DNA of 46,018 bases from Bacteroidetes bacterium QH_7_62_13 (GCA_003023365.1 PXTG01000002.1:1-46018); one strand, 5' to 3'; counted from the first letter of the stretch, positions 36,167-45,502 are shown. Numbers and translations: made by a program. The notes: generated from the letters alone by a model not told the origin.

Positions 36167-36823
36167 CTACTGAAGTTTGAACGTCACCGGAAGAGACATC
36201 TGAACTTTTACCGGCTCACCGCGCTGCTGACCGGGCTCGCACTCAAGGGTCTTCACCTTCTCAAGGACCTCCTGGTTGAGCAACTTGTGGACGCCGCGGG
36301 TGATCTTCGGATTGGTGACTCTCCCTTCTTCGTTCACGACGAACTGTACGAAGACGCGCCCTTCGATTCCGGCCTTCCGCGCAAAGCTCGGATAATCAAC
36401 TTTCCCCTGCAGCTTCTCCCGTCCTCCGCAGTCGGGCTGATTCTCAACAACGACAAAAATCTCGTCTTCCTCCTCCTCTTCCTCCTCGGGTTCGGGCGGC
36501 CCCTGATCCGTGTTCAGGGATTCATCCAGGTCAAGAGAGGCGCTGAAGTCGACGTCTTCATTTTCAATCGTCTTGTTATTCGGCACCTCGACCGGCACGG
36601 GGGGCTTGGGCGGAGGCGGCGGCTTCGTCTCCTGCTCGGTTTGCTGAATCTCTTCCATTTCGACGGTCTCCTGCTCCTGCAGGTTCACCTCGAAGGTATC
36701 ACTCGGGCGATAGTTGAGCTGGAACGCGACGACGAGAATGAGGAGCGAGAGGGTGAGGCCGACCTGGACAAACAGCCGGTACCACTTCCGGAGATCCGCC
36801 CCTTCTTCTTTGCGCATGGCCAT
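36167..36823 (-). CDS. tonB: energy transducer TonB
   Basis: A 218-residue inner-membrane protein. A short cytosolic N terminus is followed by one helix (residues about 18-36, LFVQVGLTLSLLILVVAFQL), then a periplasmic linker with TKPPPPPKPPVPVEVP and a strongly acidic block PEPEEEEEEEDEIFVV. The C-terminal TonB_C domain contains YPSFARKAGIEGRVFVQFVVNEEGRVTNPKI and ends VQMSLPVTFKLQ. It couples the proton-motive force (with ExbB/ExbD) to TonB-dependent outer-membrane receptors. ExbBD and a receptor are not in the window. It is the last gene of a minus-strand series gdh, Ig-lipoprotein, nnr, vanZ, tonB and carries its own terminator. Confidence 0.95.
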   Translation of the reverse strand: MAMRKEEGADLRKWYRLFVQVGLTLSLLILVVAFQLNYRPSDTFEVNLQEQETVEMEEIQQTEQETKPPPPPKPPVPVEVPNNKTIENEDVDFSASLDLDESLNTDQGPPEPEEEEEEEDEIFVVVENQPDCGGREKLQGKVDYPSFARKAGIEGRVFVQFVVNEEGRVTNPKITRGVHKLLNQEVLEKVKTLECEPGQQRGEPVKVQMSLPVTFKLQ

Positions 36824-36954
36824 GGGTCGTGTGCCGTTGTTCTCAGAATACGATGCCGCCGACTGTGACGGACGTGTGAGTGTGGGATATTCTGTTTACC
36901 CTGCTCCTAAATGGGTGTTTCACAGAGTCGCAGTCAGGGAAGAAGCGCGGCAGT

Positions 36955-37374
36955 CTACCGACGGGATTCGTCCACCTTGCGTCCCATTCGATAGAACACT
37001 CCGTAGGTAATTACGGAGAGGAGAAGACCAATTCCGTTTGCGAGAGCGTCGTACGGGTCAGCGGTCCGCTTTAACGGAAGGAGGTGCTGATAAAATTCCG
37101 TCCCCACCGCAAAGAGGGCTCCGGCTCCGAGGACCCGGAGCGCCTGCCGACGAAACAAACCCGGGGATTCGTCCCTGGGTGGGCATACCGTTCGCATCCA
37201 CAACGTCCCGAAGGCCGCGAAGAGCCCGGCGTGAATGGCCTTGTCGGCACTCAACGCCGGACCGAGGGGACTGAGCGACGCGGCGGGAATGGAGCACGCA
37301 GCCACAATGGCGATGGTCCAAAACCCGGCCAGCCACCGGTAGTGCTCCGTCGAGAGTCGAGAGAGGAAGCCCAT
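36955..37374 (-). CDS. VanZ-like family membrane protein
   Basis: A 139-residue protein with four hydrophobic segments: residues about 14-34 (WLAGFWTIAIVAACSIP), 46-62, 82-96 and 108-126. The family's spaced polar residues are visible: DKAIHAGLFAAFGTL (D.. H... F) and GTEFYQHLLPLKRTADPYDALANGIG (E...Q.. P.R..D..D...N..G). VanZ proteins are linked to low-level teicoplanin resistance in some hosts, but the molecular role of chromosomal copies is unknown. It follows nnr by about 75 nt and precedes tonB by 131 nt on the same strand. Confidence 0.9.
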   Translation of the reverse strand: MGFLSRLSTEHYRWLAGFWTIAIVAACSIPAASLSPLGPALSADKAIHAGLFAAFGTLWMRTVCPPRDESPGLFRRQALRVLGAGALFAVGTEFYQHLLPLKRTADPYDALANGIGLLLSVITYGVFYRMGRKVDESRR

Positions 37375-37449
37375 AAAATTCCGCGGTCGAAGTGAGAAGC
37401 CAAGTGCGCAGTTTCACTAGTGCATGCCCGATGTCGGACAGATCGATCA

Positions 37450-38954
37450 TCACGGATCGACCTCAAGGCACTCACGAGTTACCTCAGGCAACTCGTCTAT
37501 CAGATCGGAAGCGGACATCGTGCGCGGATCGCGGGTGGACGTGTATTGTTGCGCGGCGGCACCCCCTAGATGGAGCGCCGCGGCGGCAGCCTGGATTGGC
37601 GGTAGCCCCTGCGCAAGCAATCCTACGCACTGTCCAGCTAGCACGTCTCCGGTGCCCGCCGTGGCGAGGGCAGCGGTCCCCGTACGGCCGACGTAGGTAC
37701 GGCCTTCGGGGTCGGCAACGATGCTCGGCTGGCCTTTCAACAGAAGCACGACGTTCCACCGCCGGGCGTACTCCTGGACCGTGCGGACCCGGTCCGTGCG
37801 TTCAACGTTCCCCGCAAGCCGGCGAAATTCCCCAATGTGCGGCGTGAGAATCCACGACTCATCGGCGTGCTCGGTCCAGTCCGCATCCAGATCGGCGAGG
37901 GCATTGAGCCCGTCGGCGTCAAGGACCAGAGGAGCGTCGTTGTCCCTGAGAAGGCGGTGAACGAAACGGCGGGTGTCCGCCCCCCGCCCCAGGCCCGGAC
38001 CTACAAGCAGCGCATCGGCCTGCTCGCCCAAAACACGCTCGACGGCATTCGGGGAGACCCCCTCGTCGGTTACAGAAAGGGGAAGCGTTGGCACGGTCGT
38101 CAGCGTACCGGCGATCGTGGACTGTACGGGCTCGGGGCAGGCACACGTTACGTATCCGGCCCCACTGCGTACCGCGGCCCGGGAGGCCAGGGTGGGGGCG
38201 CCGGAGAATCGCCTACTCCCCCCTATCACCATCGCCCTCCCTACGCTATACTTGTACGCACCCCGCGGACGCGTCGGCCACCATACCCGAACGGCCGCGT
38301 CGGTTGTCTCGCGCACACAGCCCGGCTCTTGGGCTACTCGGTCGAGGATGAAACCGGGGATACCAATGTCAATGACGTCCACGTCTCCTGCGTATTCGGG
38401 CCCGTCCCCGACGAGTAGGCCCGTCTTCAGCGCGGCCATCGTGACCGTACGGTCGGCCTGGACGGCGGTCCCCAATACCGCCCCCGTGTCGCTATGGAGC
38501 CCGGTAGGCACGTCGAGGGCCACGGTGGGAGCCGGGCGCCCGTTCACCCACTCGACGAAGCCCCGGAGGGGCTCGCGGACATCACTCGTGAGCCCGGTGC
38601 CCAGAAGGGCATCCACGTAGAGACGGGGCCCGAGTCGATTGGCGGTGGTCGTGAGGGCGTCGCGTCGGGCTCGCTCGTAAGCACCACGTGGACGCGGGCC
38701 CCCGCTTCGTACAAACGGCGGGCCACGACAAGTCCATCCCCCCCGTTGTTGCCCTTTCCGCAAAGCACCACGACGGTGGTCCCTCCCAACGGCCCGTAGG
38801 TCGACTGGATGGCCTCCGCACACCCTCGCCCCGCCGACTCCATAAGCGTAAAACTCGGGATGCCGTACTCCTCGATCGTGTACCGGTCCGCTTCCCGCAT
38901 GGCCTCGGCCGTGAGTGCGGGGGGCGCCGGATGATCGGTCGAGACGGTTGGCAT
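37450..38954 (-). pseudogene. nnr: bifunctional NAD(P)H-hydrate epimerase/dehydratase (Nnr), frame-disrupted
   Basis: Read from ATG 38954, the epimerase half begins MPTVSTDHPAPPALTAEAMREADRYTIEEYGIPSFTLMESAGRGCAEAI... VVVLCGKGNNGGDGLVVARRLYEAGARVHVVLTSEPDA and then goes out of frame. The dehydratase half continues in a frame shifted by one: LYVDALLGTGLTSDVREPL, VALDVPTGLHSDTGAVLG, GAYKYSVGRAMVIGGSRRFSGAPTLASRAAVRSGAGYVT, VGPGLGRG, LDADGLNAL, ILTPHIGEFRRLAGN and GTGDVLAGQCVGLLAQ. Compared with complete homologues, about 25-40 residues between the first domain's 'VHVVL..' strand and 'VDALLGTG' are missing at the same point (38655-38672). So the gene has a small deletion with a frame change, at a tandem gcgtc. 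Activity of the epimerase half is doubtful. The enzyme repairs hydrated NAD(P)H. Confidence 0.85.
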
Positions 38955-38998
38955 TGGTAACTTGGTTCTTGTGCGTAGTACGCGACGGAAATACACCC

Positions 38999-41026
38999 CT
39001 AGCGGCCGGTGGTGTCGGGGGCCATCGAGTTGGGGGCTGTGGTGTCGGACGCCGGGGGAGAAGGCCTCGACGACGGCCTGGACCGCAACAGGGGGATGCG
39101 GAGGGGGGCGGGAAGGACGTTGGTCCATCGGGGCCGGGAGTCCACCGCCTCGTCGCTCCACGTGAGTGGTTCCACCGGTACGTGAGGGGCAACTCGGCCT
39201 CCATCCCAGCGCCCGTTCTCGTTTCGGTCGAGGAAGGCACGAAACCGGAACGCACCCTCCGGAAGGTTCCGAAATACAAAGGTGCTTCCCGGCGGAACCG
39301 TACGGGTGCGACGATCGAGCGGAATGGTACTTTTCGTGGAAATGAGTTCCACGACGATGGGAGCGGACCGTCGTGCGGAATCGCGGACGGCCACAGCCCC
39401 TCCGGCCGCACGCCCGGTGTCCGGCGGCGCCCTGCCGGACGTATCGGGGGCTGCCTCGCGCCGGGCTGAATCGGCAACGCTCGTCTCTGAGGGCCCCTCT
39501 TCTCGCGTCTTCCTCGTTCGCACCGTGTCGGCGAGGACAACACGCCCCTCCAGTCCGCCCAGCCTCCGACCTTTGACCCGCCGGAACCGTCGCTCGTACG
39601 TCGTATCGGGTCCTGCCAGAACGCCTCCGTTCACCCGCAGTTCGACGAACGCACCAGCAGCCAGGGAATCGTCCGGGCGTACCCGATAGGTGCGGCCGTT
39701 ACTCGCCGCGACGGTATAGGACCGAGGGCGGCCGGTCGTGTCCGTCAGGGCCAGCGCGCGGCGGAGCGTGGTGCTGTCCGGGGGCCGATTCAAGCGCACC
39801 CCCGGCTGCTGACCGGGAAGGAGCGGATACGACCCAACTGTGTCGGCCGACACATCCTCCGGGACGAAGGTACGAAAGCGTGTACGGGTGGTGTCCGGCC
39901 GCGAGGCGGCCCGGAAGTGGGCGGTATCCGGCACGAGCGCCTGACCGAGCGTGTCGGTGACCAGATTGGACGAAAGGGGCAGGACGTGGCGCCGAGCCTC
40001 CATGGGGGCCGTTCGCAGAATCACTGCGTCGGCCCGGCTGGACGACTTATACACGGACTGAACGGCAACTGTCGCGTCGGCCACAGAGTCGCGGAGAGAC
40101 CACGCCTCCGGACGCCGGCCGGCCAACCGGACCGGCTCGTCGAAGCTGAGGCGTAGGCGTTGCCGACTCAAGGGTTGTGCTCGCTGGTAGCGAGGGGCAA
40201 GCGTATCGATCTTCGTGAGGAGCCAGGGGACAGGAACCTCCGCCCGGTCCTTCTTTGCCGAAAGGGCAGGCCGGGGCGGCACCGCAAAAGACTCCGTCGG
40301 ATCCGGCTTGCGATTTCGGTTGTTATCTCGGAGGGCAACCACGTAGTAGCGCTGCTCTCGGAGGTACTCGAACGTGAATGAGCCGTCCTCACCGGTCTGC
40401 GTCCGATAGGCAGGACGAGCGGGCAATGGGGTCGGCGGAGTGGCCGTCGAATCCGGCAATGCGTAGGCAAATACGTCGACCCCGGGCTGAGGCTCCGCAT
40501 TGCGTGGTTCTACAACGCGCCCCACGATCCGTCCGCGGTTGATGCGCGGCCCTGTCGAGAACGCGATGGTGATTGGCTGATCCAAAGAGACCCCTCGGGC
40601 ATCGCTCAGATTCGTGTCGAGGGTAAAGAGATAGGTTGTGCTGTCCCGCAGCGACGCTGGGAGCTCCAGGTCCACGGCTTGGTCGTTCCAGTCAAACCGA
40701 ATCTGCTCGTCGAAGGTGGGCGTTACCGAGAGGGCCTGCGGGAGACTGCTCCGCTCAACGTACTCCGAAAACCGAATTGTCACGGTCCGGGTGTCGGTGG
40801 GAACGTTCACCGTATCCTGGACCGGTCGCGTCTCCACGACCGAGGGTGGCGTCTCATCGCGGGGGCCTCCGCTCGGCGCAACCGGATTGGCACAGCCCTC
40901 AAGGGCGATGACAACTCCTCCCAACAGAAGCAGTAGTCCCCCAATCCGCGTCCAGTTTAGAGGGAACCGATTCAGTCCCTCGCGCACACGTCTAAACGGC
41001 CGCACATCTCGTTCAATCCTATGCAT
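38999..41026 (-). CDS. Ig-like domain lipoprotein
   Basis: A 675-residue lipoprotein. The N-terminal basic stretch is followed by a helix LLLLLGGVVIALEG and lipobox cysteine in ALEGCAN; 'APSGGPRDETPPSVVETRP' immediately after is the Bacteroidota Ig-like/DUF signature. The first ~110 mature residues form an Ig-like (SbsA-type) domain with 'TVTIRFSEYVE' and 'TTYLFTLDTNLSDARG'. A carboxypeptidase-like regulatory segment 'RIVGRVVEPRNAEPQPGVDVFAYALPD... GSFTFEYLREQRYYVVALRDNNRNRKPD' follows. The C-terminal ~90 residues include a second such repeat (VFRNLPEGAFRFRAFLDRNENGRWD), and a linker of Asp/Ala/Thr and Arg. Substrate and role unknown; a cell-surface adhesion-type scaffold is an inference. Its start overlaps the end of gdh by 8 nt. 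Confidence 0.85.
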   Translation of the reverse strand: MHRIERDVRPFRRVREGLNRFPLNWTRIGGLLLLLGGVVIALEGCANPVAPSGGPRDETPPSVVETRPVQDTVNVPTDTRTVTIRFSEYVERSSLPQALSVTPTFDEQIRFDWNDQAVDLELPASLRDSTTYLFTLDTNLSDARGVSLDQPITIAFSTGPRINRGRIVGRVVEPRNAEPQPGVDVFAYALPDSTATPPTPLPARPAYRTQTGEDGSFTFEYLREQRYYVVALRDNNRNRKPDPTESFAVPPRPALSAKKDRAEVPVPWLLTKIDTLAPRYQRAQPLSRQRLRLSFDEPVRLAGRRPEAWSLRDSVADATVAVQSVYKSSSRADAVILRTAPMEARRHVLPLSSNLVTDTLGQALVPDTAHFRAASRPDTTRTRFRTFVPEDVSADTVGSYPLLPGQQPGVRLNRPPDSTTLRRALALTDTTGRPRSYTVAASNGRTYRVRPDDSLAAGAFVELRVNGGVLAGPDTTYERRFRRVKGRRLGGLEGRVVLADTVRTRKTREEGPSETSVADSARREAAPDTSGRAPPDTGRAAGGAVAVRDSARRSAPIVVELISTKSTIPLDRRTRTVPPGSTFVFRNLPEGAFRFRAFLDRNENGRWDGGRVAPHVPVEPLTWSDEAVDSRPRWTNVLPAPLRIPLLRSRPSSRPSPPASDTTAPNSMAPDTTGR

Positions 41027-42323
41027 AAATGCCCCGCAATCGAAGGGCCTCAGCGACCTTCCGTACCCCCATCACGTACGCTCCGATCCGAAGCGAGACG
41101 TCGTGCTTCTCCGCCGTTTCGTATACCTTCGCGAAGGCATCCTGCATCATCCGATCGAGCCGCTGATTGACCCGCTCCTCCGTCCAGAAGTAGCCCTGCC
41201 GGTCCTGCACCCATTCGAAGTAGGAGACCGTCACGCCCCCTGCGTTCGCCAGAATGTCGGGGATGACGAGAACCCCTTTATCCCGAAGCACCGTATCGGC
41301 TTCCGGAAGCGTTGGGCCGTTGGCCCCCTCGACGATAATTCGGGCACCCGTATCCTCAGCAATCTCTTCGTCAATTTGATCTTCTTTCGCCGCCGGGACG
41401 AGCACATCCGCGTCGAGCGTAAGTAGCTCCTCATTCGTGATTTGTTCGGCGTCCGGATAGCCCTCCAGCGTCCCCCCATTTTCTTGGACGTAGGTCTGCA
41501 TCTTTTTGATGTCGAGTCCCTTTCCGTTGTAGTACCCCCCGGTGATGTCACTGACGGCGACGACCGTGCAGCCCTGATCGGCCAACAGTTCGGCGGCAAT
41601 CGACCCGACGTTTCCAAATCCCTGCACCGCTACGGTGCAATCGCCCGGCGCGAGCCCGAGGCGCTCCATTGCGGCCATCGTCACGGTCATGACCCCACGC
41701 CCCGTCGCCTCTCGCCGGCCCAGGGACCCGCCCAGGCCCACCGGCTTGCCCGTCACGACGGCATTTTCGGTTTGTCGGGCGTGCATGGAGTAGGTATCCA
41801 GAATCCACGCCATAATTTGCTCATTCGTGTTCATGTCGGGCGCGGGGATGTCCTTATCCGGCCCGAACACGTCGAACAGATCGGCGGTGTAGCGGCGCGT
41901 GAGTCGTTCCAGCTCGTCGGCGCTCATCTCCGACGGCGGACAGACCACGCCTCCTTTCGCCCCTCCGAACGGTACATTTACGAGAGCACACTTCCACGTC
42001 ATCCAGGCCGCAAGGGCCTTCACTTCGTTGAGCGTCACGTCCGGTGCGAAGCGGATCCCCCCTTTGCTGGGTCCCAGGACGTTGTTGTGGATCACGCGGT
42101 ATCCCTCGAACACCTTGACGCGGCCGGAATCCATTTCAACCGGAATGGACGTGATGTGCATCCGTGCCGGGCGGCACAAGTATTCGTAGAACCCTGGGTT
42201 GAGCTCCAGAATCTTGGCCGCCACGTCGAACCGTTCCATCATCGACTCGAACGGATCATCACGGGCGATGGGCGCCGGTTCACGATACACCGCACGGTCG
42301 TGTACGTCAAGATTGAATGGCAT
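41019..42323 (-). CDS. Glu/Leu/Phe/Val dehydrogenase (probable glutamate dehydrogenase)
   Basis: A 434-residue enzyme. ATG 42323 ([16 protein letters not shown]) is preferred over the upstream frame to 42473, which is non-conserved. Motifs: [53 protein letters not shown] (catalytic lysines and substrate region), then the Rossmann domain [25 protein letters not shown] and [12 protein letters not shown]. The [16 protein letters not shown] block is typical of GDHs. It interconverts 2-oxoglutarate plus ammonium with glutamate; whether NAD or NADP is used cannot be read safely. It starts a minus-strand array and overlaps the Ig-lipoprotein gene by 8 nt. Confidence 0.94.
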   Translation of the reverse strand: MPFNLDVHDRAVYREPAPIARDDPFESMMERFDVAAKILELNPGFYEYLCRPARMHITSIPVEMDSGRVKVFEGYRVIHNNVLGPSKGGIRFAPDVTLNEVKALAAWMTWKCALVNVPFGGAKGGVVCPPSEMSADELERLTRRYTADLFDVFGPDKDIPAPDMNTNEQIMAWILDTYSMHARQTENAVVTGKPVGLGGSLGRREATGRGVMTVTMAAMERLGLAPGDCTVAVQGFGNVGSIAAELLADQGCTVVAVSDITGGYYNGKGLDIKKMQTYVQENGGTLEGYPDAEQITNEELLTLDADVLVPAAKEDQIDEEIAEDTGARIIVEGANGPTLPEADTVLRDKGVLVIPDILANAGGVTVSYFEWVQDRQGYFWTEERVNQRLDRMMQDAFAKVYETAEKHDVSLRIGAYVMGVRKVAEALRLRGIYA

Positions 42324-42553
42324 AGGCAGGAGGGAACGGAGTAATACAACAGGTTCTACGGGACGGGCCGTCAAGATCCGGAAGCGCCCCCAGAAAATCG
42401 AACCGGGCCTATCTCCAGACGGAATGGCCCGAACGATTAGCCCCAATCGTGGTTGCTCCAAGCGCGGCCACAACGCTCTTTGCCACTGGGTGTCTAGGGT
42501 CGGCGCCTTCTTCCCTCCCCCATTCCCGTTCCCCCGAACCCGTACGCACCAAG

Positions 42554-43309
42554 ATGCCAGCCCCCCTTTCCAACCGCCGCCGCAAGGCCATCGCCTCCCT
42601 CACTCGGCGTCGCCACCGCCGCCGTCACGACCAAACAATCATTGAAGGTCGTCGCGCGCTCGACGCCGCCCTCGACGGAGACGCGCCGCTCGTAGACTGC
42701 GTGGTGACCGAGGCGGCCCTCGACACCCCCGAGGTCCAGCATCTTCTTGGTCGTCTCTCGGTGCCCGTCCACGTGACCGAGGAAGACACGATGGAACAGC
42801 TCACGGACGTGGCAACCCCCCAGGGAATCGTCGCGGTGGTTGAGCGCCGGCTGGTAGACGCCACTGTTCTTTTGCTCGACGGCGTACAGGACCCGGGCAA
42901 CGTGGGGACCCTTCTGCGTACGGCGGCCTGGTTTGGGACAACGATTGTGGCGGCCGGGCCCGACACAGCGGGGCTCTACGGCCCCAAAGTGATGCGGGCG
43001 GCAGCCGGGGGCCACTGGGCCTTGACGCTCACCCGGACCGAGACCCCGGGCTCCCTCCTCGACCAACTTCGACGGAGCGGCTGGTCCCTCTACGGGGCCG
43101 ACCTCCAGGGTGTCCGCGCCGACGCCTGGACCCCGGAGCGCCCCTCCGTGCTTGTGCTTGGAAGTGAGGCCCATGGCCTTAGCCCCGCCGTCCTCGATCG
43201 TCTGGACACCCCCGTTTCCATTCCCGGAGCGAGCCAGCGTCCAGCTGCCGAGTCGCTCAATGTGGCCGTGGCCGGGGGCATTCTCGTCTACGAGTGGATC
43301 GGCCCATGA
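42554..43309 (+). CDS. TrmH/SpoU-family RNA methyltransferase
   Basis: A 251-residue SPOUT enzyme. ATG 42554 (MPAPLSNRRRKAIASLTRRRHRRRHDQTIIEG) begins it; the basic N terminus contrasts with the acidic genome and suggests rRNA/tRNA binding. The N-terminal substrate domain (L30e-like: VVTEAALDTPEVQHLL) is followed by the trefoil-knot motifs LDGVQDPGNVGTLLRTAAWFG (motif 1), LVLGSEAHGLS (motif 2), and AESLNVAVAGGILVYEW (motif 3), which bind SAM. A ribose 2'-O-methylation of a tRNA or 23S rRNA nucleotide is likely; the exact target cannot be given. A terminator module lies about 140 nt downstream. Confidence 0.94.
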   Translation: MPAPLSNRRRKAIASLTRRRHRRRHDQTIIEGRRALDAALDGDAPLVDCVVTEAALDTPEVQHLLGRLSVPVHVTEEDTMEQLTDVATPQGIVAVVERRLVDATVLLLDGVQDPGNVGTLLRTAAWFGTTIVAAGPDTAGLYGPKVMRAAAGGHWALTLTRTETPGSLLDQLRRSGWSLYGADLQGVRADAWTPERPSVLVLGSEAHGLSPAVLDRLDTPVSIPGASQRPAAESLNVAVAGGILVYEWIGP

Positions 43310-43666
43310 CCACTCATTCGGGAGGCACCTGTGACAAAATTCCCGCTTGTCTCCACCTACTACCAGTAATGTAACGTATCCCGAATCGACGTTATATTTT
43401 CCCGGACCGTGTGTCTATGTGAGCACATTTCCTTTTGGGCGCACTTCTCCCAAAGCCCGGTCTCTTGGTGGGGGTCCGGGCTTTTTTTCTATGTCCCAAC
43501 TGTCTTTTTCCCCATCCCATCGCCCGCCACATTTTTCGTGAAAGCGGACGCGTCTTCGCCAGAACCTAGGCGCTCCTCCCAAACTTGGGAAACGGCGCCG
43601 CCGCACATCCATTGAGCACCGACGGTTCCTCGTTTCTGCCCCCGCCAAACTTTGTCTTCCGTATAC
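43310..43666 (+). other. intergenic region holding a terminator and possible small RNA
   Basis: 357 nt between the RNA methyltransferase and the small acidic gene. It contains a -10-like TATATT (43393-43398) without a clear -35, a 6-bp hairpin tttggg/cccaaa (43434-43439 and 43449-43454), and an overlapping terminator (43452-43488). A plus-strand transcript starting near 43405 would be about 85 nt. There is no convincing open frame. Confidence 0.4.
43452..43488 (+). terminator. intrinsic terminator with overlapping upstream hairpin
   Basis: A 9-bp stem aaagcccgg/ccgggcttt (43452-43460 and 43476-43484) runs into a long T tract. Its first three bases (aaa, 43452-43454) are also the end of the upstream hairpin arm cccaaa, so the two stems exclude each other in part, as in attenuators. 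It probably ends the methyltransferase transcript or a small RNA. Confidence 0.8.
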
Positions 43667-43921
43667 ATGCCCACCTACACAATCATCGGCTTCGAGAAGG
43701 ACGGGTTCGATAGCTTCACGAATGTTGCGTCCGCCGACGAGCCCGCACAAGCAGCCGAGAAGGCACTTCAGGATCAGTTTATCAAAACCCAGGGACGACG
43801 CCCCCCCGACACCGACGCGCTGGCACAGCTTGAGAACGAAACGGGCCTGTTCGTCGTCGGCATCATCGAAGGAGAACACGACAACCTCAATGCCCTCGTG
43901 GACCATTACGAACAGTGGTGA
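43667..43921 (+). CDS. small acidic protein of unknown function
   Basis: An 84-residue protein (ATG 43667, MPTYTIIGFEKDGFDSFTNVASADEPAQAAEKALQDQF). It is acidic, with predicted alternating beta and helical segments: a strand TYTIIGF, a helix around PAQAAEKALQDQFIK, a strand GLFVVGIIEGE and a helix. This beta-alpha-beta pattern would suit a small ferredoxin-like or regulatory fold, but I recognise no family. It lies 115 nt before a convergent small gene. Confidence 0.6.
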   Translation: MPTYTIIGFEKDGFDSFTNVASADEPAQAAEKALQDQFIKTQGRRPPDTDALAQLENETGLFVVGIIEGEHDNLNALVDHYEQW

Positions 43922-44034
43922 CCCGAGTACCCGGCGATGCGCCAAGCGGTGGACGGCCCCGATATGCATCGAGAGCTGCATCTTCGAGTCGGACGGGGAC
44001 ACTGGGGATCCCCCCACTGCTCCCACGTTGGAGA

Positions 44035-44361
44035 CTACGACATACGTGGCCCTTCGGCCGAGCTCTTTAGCGCATCGGCCGTCACTGTTTGCTGTCGTTC
44101 GACGAACGGGGTGTCGCCCTCGGCCCGAAACTGTCCCGAGAAGACGATCTCATTGTTTTCGCTGGGGACCGCAAACCGGCACGCCGGCATGCCGTCGTCG
44201 TAAAGCCCCCATCCGTCGTAACCCATGCCCTTCAAGGGGATATCGGAAGCTTTACTTTCCTCGATGATCCGCTGGCCGATCGCCTTGGCGACCAAACGAG
44301 CATCGTCGCGGTCAAACCCGAGATCGGTGAGTGTATCTTTTGCTTTCGGTGTAAGGGTCAT
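44035..44361 (-). CDS. small protein of unknown function
   Basis: A 108-residue minus-strand protein (ATG 44361, MTLTPKAKDTLTDLGFDRDDARLVAKAIGQRIIEESKAS). The N-terminal half looks helical; the C-terminal part contains 'GMGYDGWGLYDDGMPACRFAVPSENNEIVFSGQFRAEG', glycine-aromatic rich. One cysteine, no obvious metal site. No family recognised. It converges with the 84-residue gene, and is divergent from aroQ (232 nt). Confidence 0.6.
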   Translation of the reverse strand: MTLTPKAKDTLTDLGFDRDDARLVAKAIGQRIIEESKASDIPLKGMGYDGWGLYDDGMPACRFAVPSENNEIVFSGQFRAEGDTPFVERQQTVTADALKSSAEGPRMS

Positions 44362-44592
44362 AGCGAGGGAGGCCGGATGAGAGAAGAGGATGGAGGTGCT
44401 TCCGTGTGTGCTGCCCTTTATCCGCCGGTCGTGTGAATGGACGTTAAAAACGGAATTGTTAGAGAACGCCTCCTTCGTACCCCTTCCGGCACGCTTCCGG
44501 GACGTACTGTCCCCTCCTGTGCTCGCGCCCTCCGGCTCCGGGCTGGGATCGACGCGAACCTCACACTGCCTGTCGATTTTTCTTCTTGCGCC

Positions 44593-45024
44593 ATGGACGC
44601 CACCTTGCTCGTACTGAATGGGCCCAACCTCAATCTGCTGGGCGTGCGAGAGCCGGACACGTACGGCTCCGTTACGCTCGACCGTATCGAAACGGATCTG
44701 GCGGATGCCTTTCCGGACACCACGTTCTCCTTTCGGCAGAAAAACGGAGAGGGGGCGCTCATCGACGACCTACACACTGCCCACGAGCGAACGCTAGACG
44801 GCGTCGTCTTCAACCCCGGAGGCTACACGCATACCTCCGTGGCCCTTCGCGACGCCGTCGCCGCCATCGATCCGCCCGTGGTGGAGGTTCATCTTTCCAA
44901 CGTTCATGCCCGCGAGGACTTTCGCCGCACCTCGCGGATCGCCCCTGTTTGTGAGGGGCAAATTAGCGGATTGGGGCCCGCAGGGTATCACCTGGCCACG
45001 CGATACCTCCTGGACGAGGCATGA
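44593..45024 (+). CDS. aroQ: type II 3-dehydroquinate dehydratase
   Basis: A 143-residue shikimate-pathway enzyme dehydrating 3-dehydroquinate. ATG 44593 (MDATLLVLNGPNLNLLGVREPDTYG) starts at the family block. The active-site tyrosine is in REPDTYGSVTL, the catalytic histidine in VHLSNVHAREDFR, and NPGGYTHTSVALRDA binds substrate; ends with SRIAPVCEGQISGLGPAGY. Forms dodecamers. Followed by the DUF457-type gene whose ATG is 2 nt after the stop, so they are probably translationally coupled. Confidence 0.97.
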   Translation: MDATLLVLNGPNLNLLGVREPDTYGSVTLDRIETDLADAFPDTTFSFRQKNGEGALIDDLHTAHERTLDGVVFNPGGYTHTSVALRDAVAAIDPPVVEVHLSNVHAREDFRRTSRIAPVCEGQISGLGPAGYHLATRYLLDEA

Positions 45025-45025
45025 T

Positions 45026-45502
45026 ATGGCGGGTTACAAGGGGCATTTAACCGGAGCGACGGTGTTCGGACTCGGGTACATCGCGGTGCTCGTGTACGCC
45101 TTCTCTGTCGACGCGGCCTACCGGCAGTTTTCGGCCCTCGAACAAGTGGGCTATCCGCTTCTCCTCCTCGTCCTAAGCCTTCTGTTCGGCCTATGGCCGG
45201 ACGTGGACATCAACTCGAAAGGACAGCGCCTCTTCTATTCGATTTTTTTCGTTACGGACCTTTTCCTCATCGTGACCGAGCAGTTCCGGGTGGCGGCGTA
45301 CCTGGGCCTCGTGGCCTTGTTGCCCGTCCTTAGTACGCATCGCGGATGGACTCATACGTGGTGGGCGATGCTCCTTATCCCGTCCCCACTGCTCATTCTT
45401 CCGTACCTACACGTACCGGAGCGTCCGCTTGTCGGGCTGCCGTTCTACGGAGCGGCCGTGGCCGGATATATGAGCCACATCGTAATGGACCGAATTTCGT
45501 AA
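45026..45502 (+). CDS. membrane-bound metal-dependent hydrolase (YdjM/DUF457-like)
   Basis: A 158-residue polytopic membrane protein. ATG 45026 is chosen; it begins 2 nt after the aroQ stop. The region FGLWPDVDINSKGQRLFYSIFF carries the D-x-D site of the family and STHRGWTHTWWAML the HRG..H motif; the C terminus 'VAGYMSHIVMDRIS' has the H...D pattern. These acidic and histidine residues are presumed to bind metal. Four or five hydrophobic segments. Function unknown; YdjM-like proteins are LexA-regulated in E. coli. Possible operon with aroQ. Confidence 0.85.
   Translation: MAGYKGHLTGATVFGLGYIAVLVYAFSVDAAYRQFSALEQVGYPLLLLVLSLLFGLWPDVDINSKGQRLFYSIFFVTDLFLIVTEQFRVAAYLGLVALLPVLSTHRGWTHTWWAMLLIPSPLLILPYLHVPERPLVGLPFYGAAVAGYMSHIVMDRIS

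Noticed and set aside
38955-39543. N-terminal extension of the dehydratase frame on the minus strand
   Set aside because: It overlaps the Ig-lipoprotein gene and is non-conserved; the epimerase half starts at 38954 in another frame.
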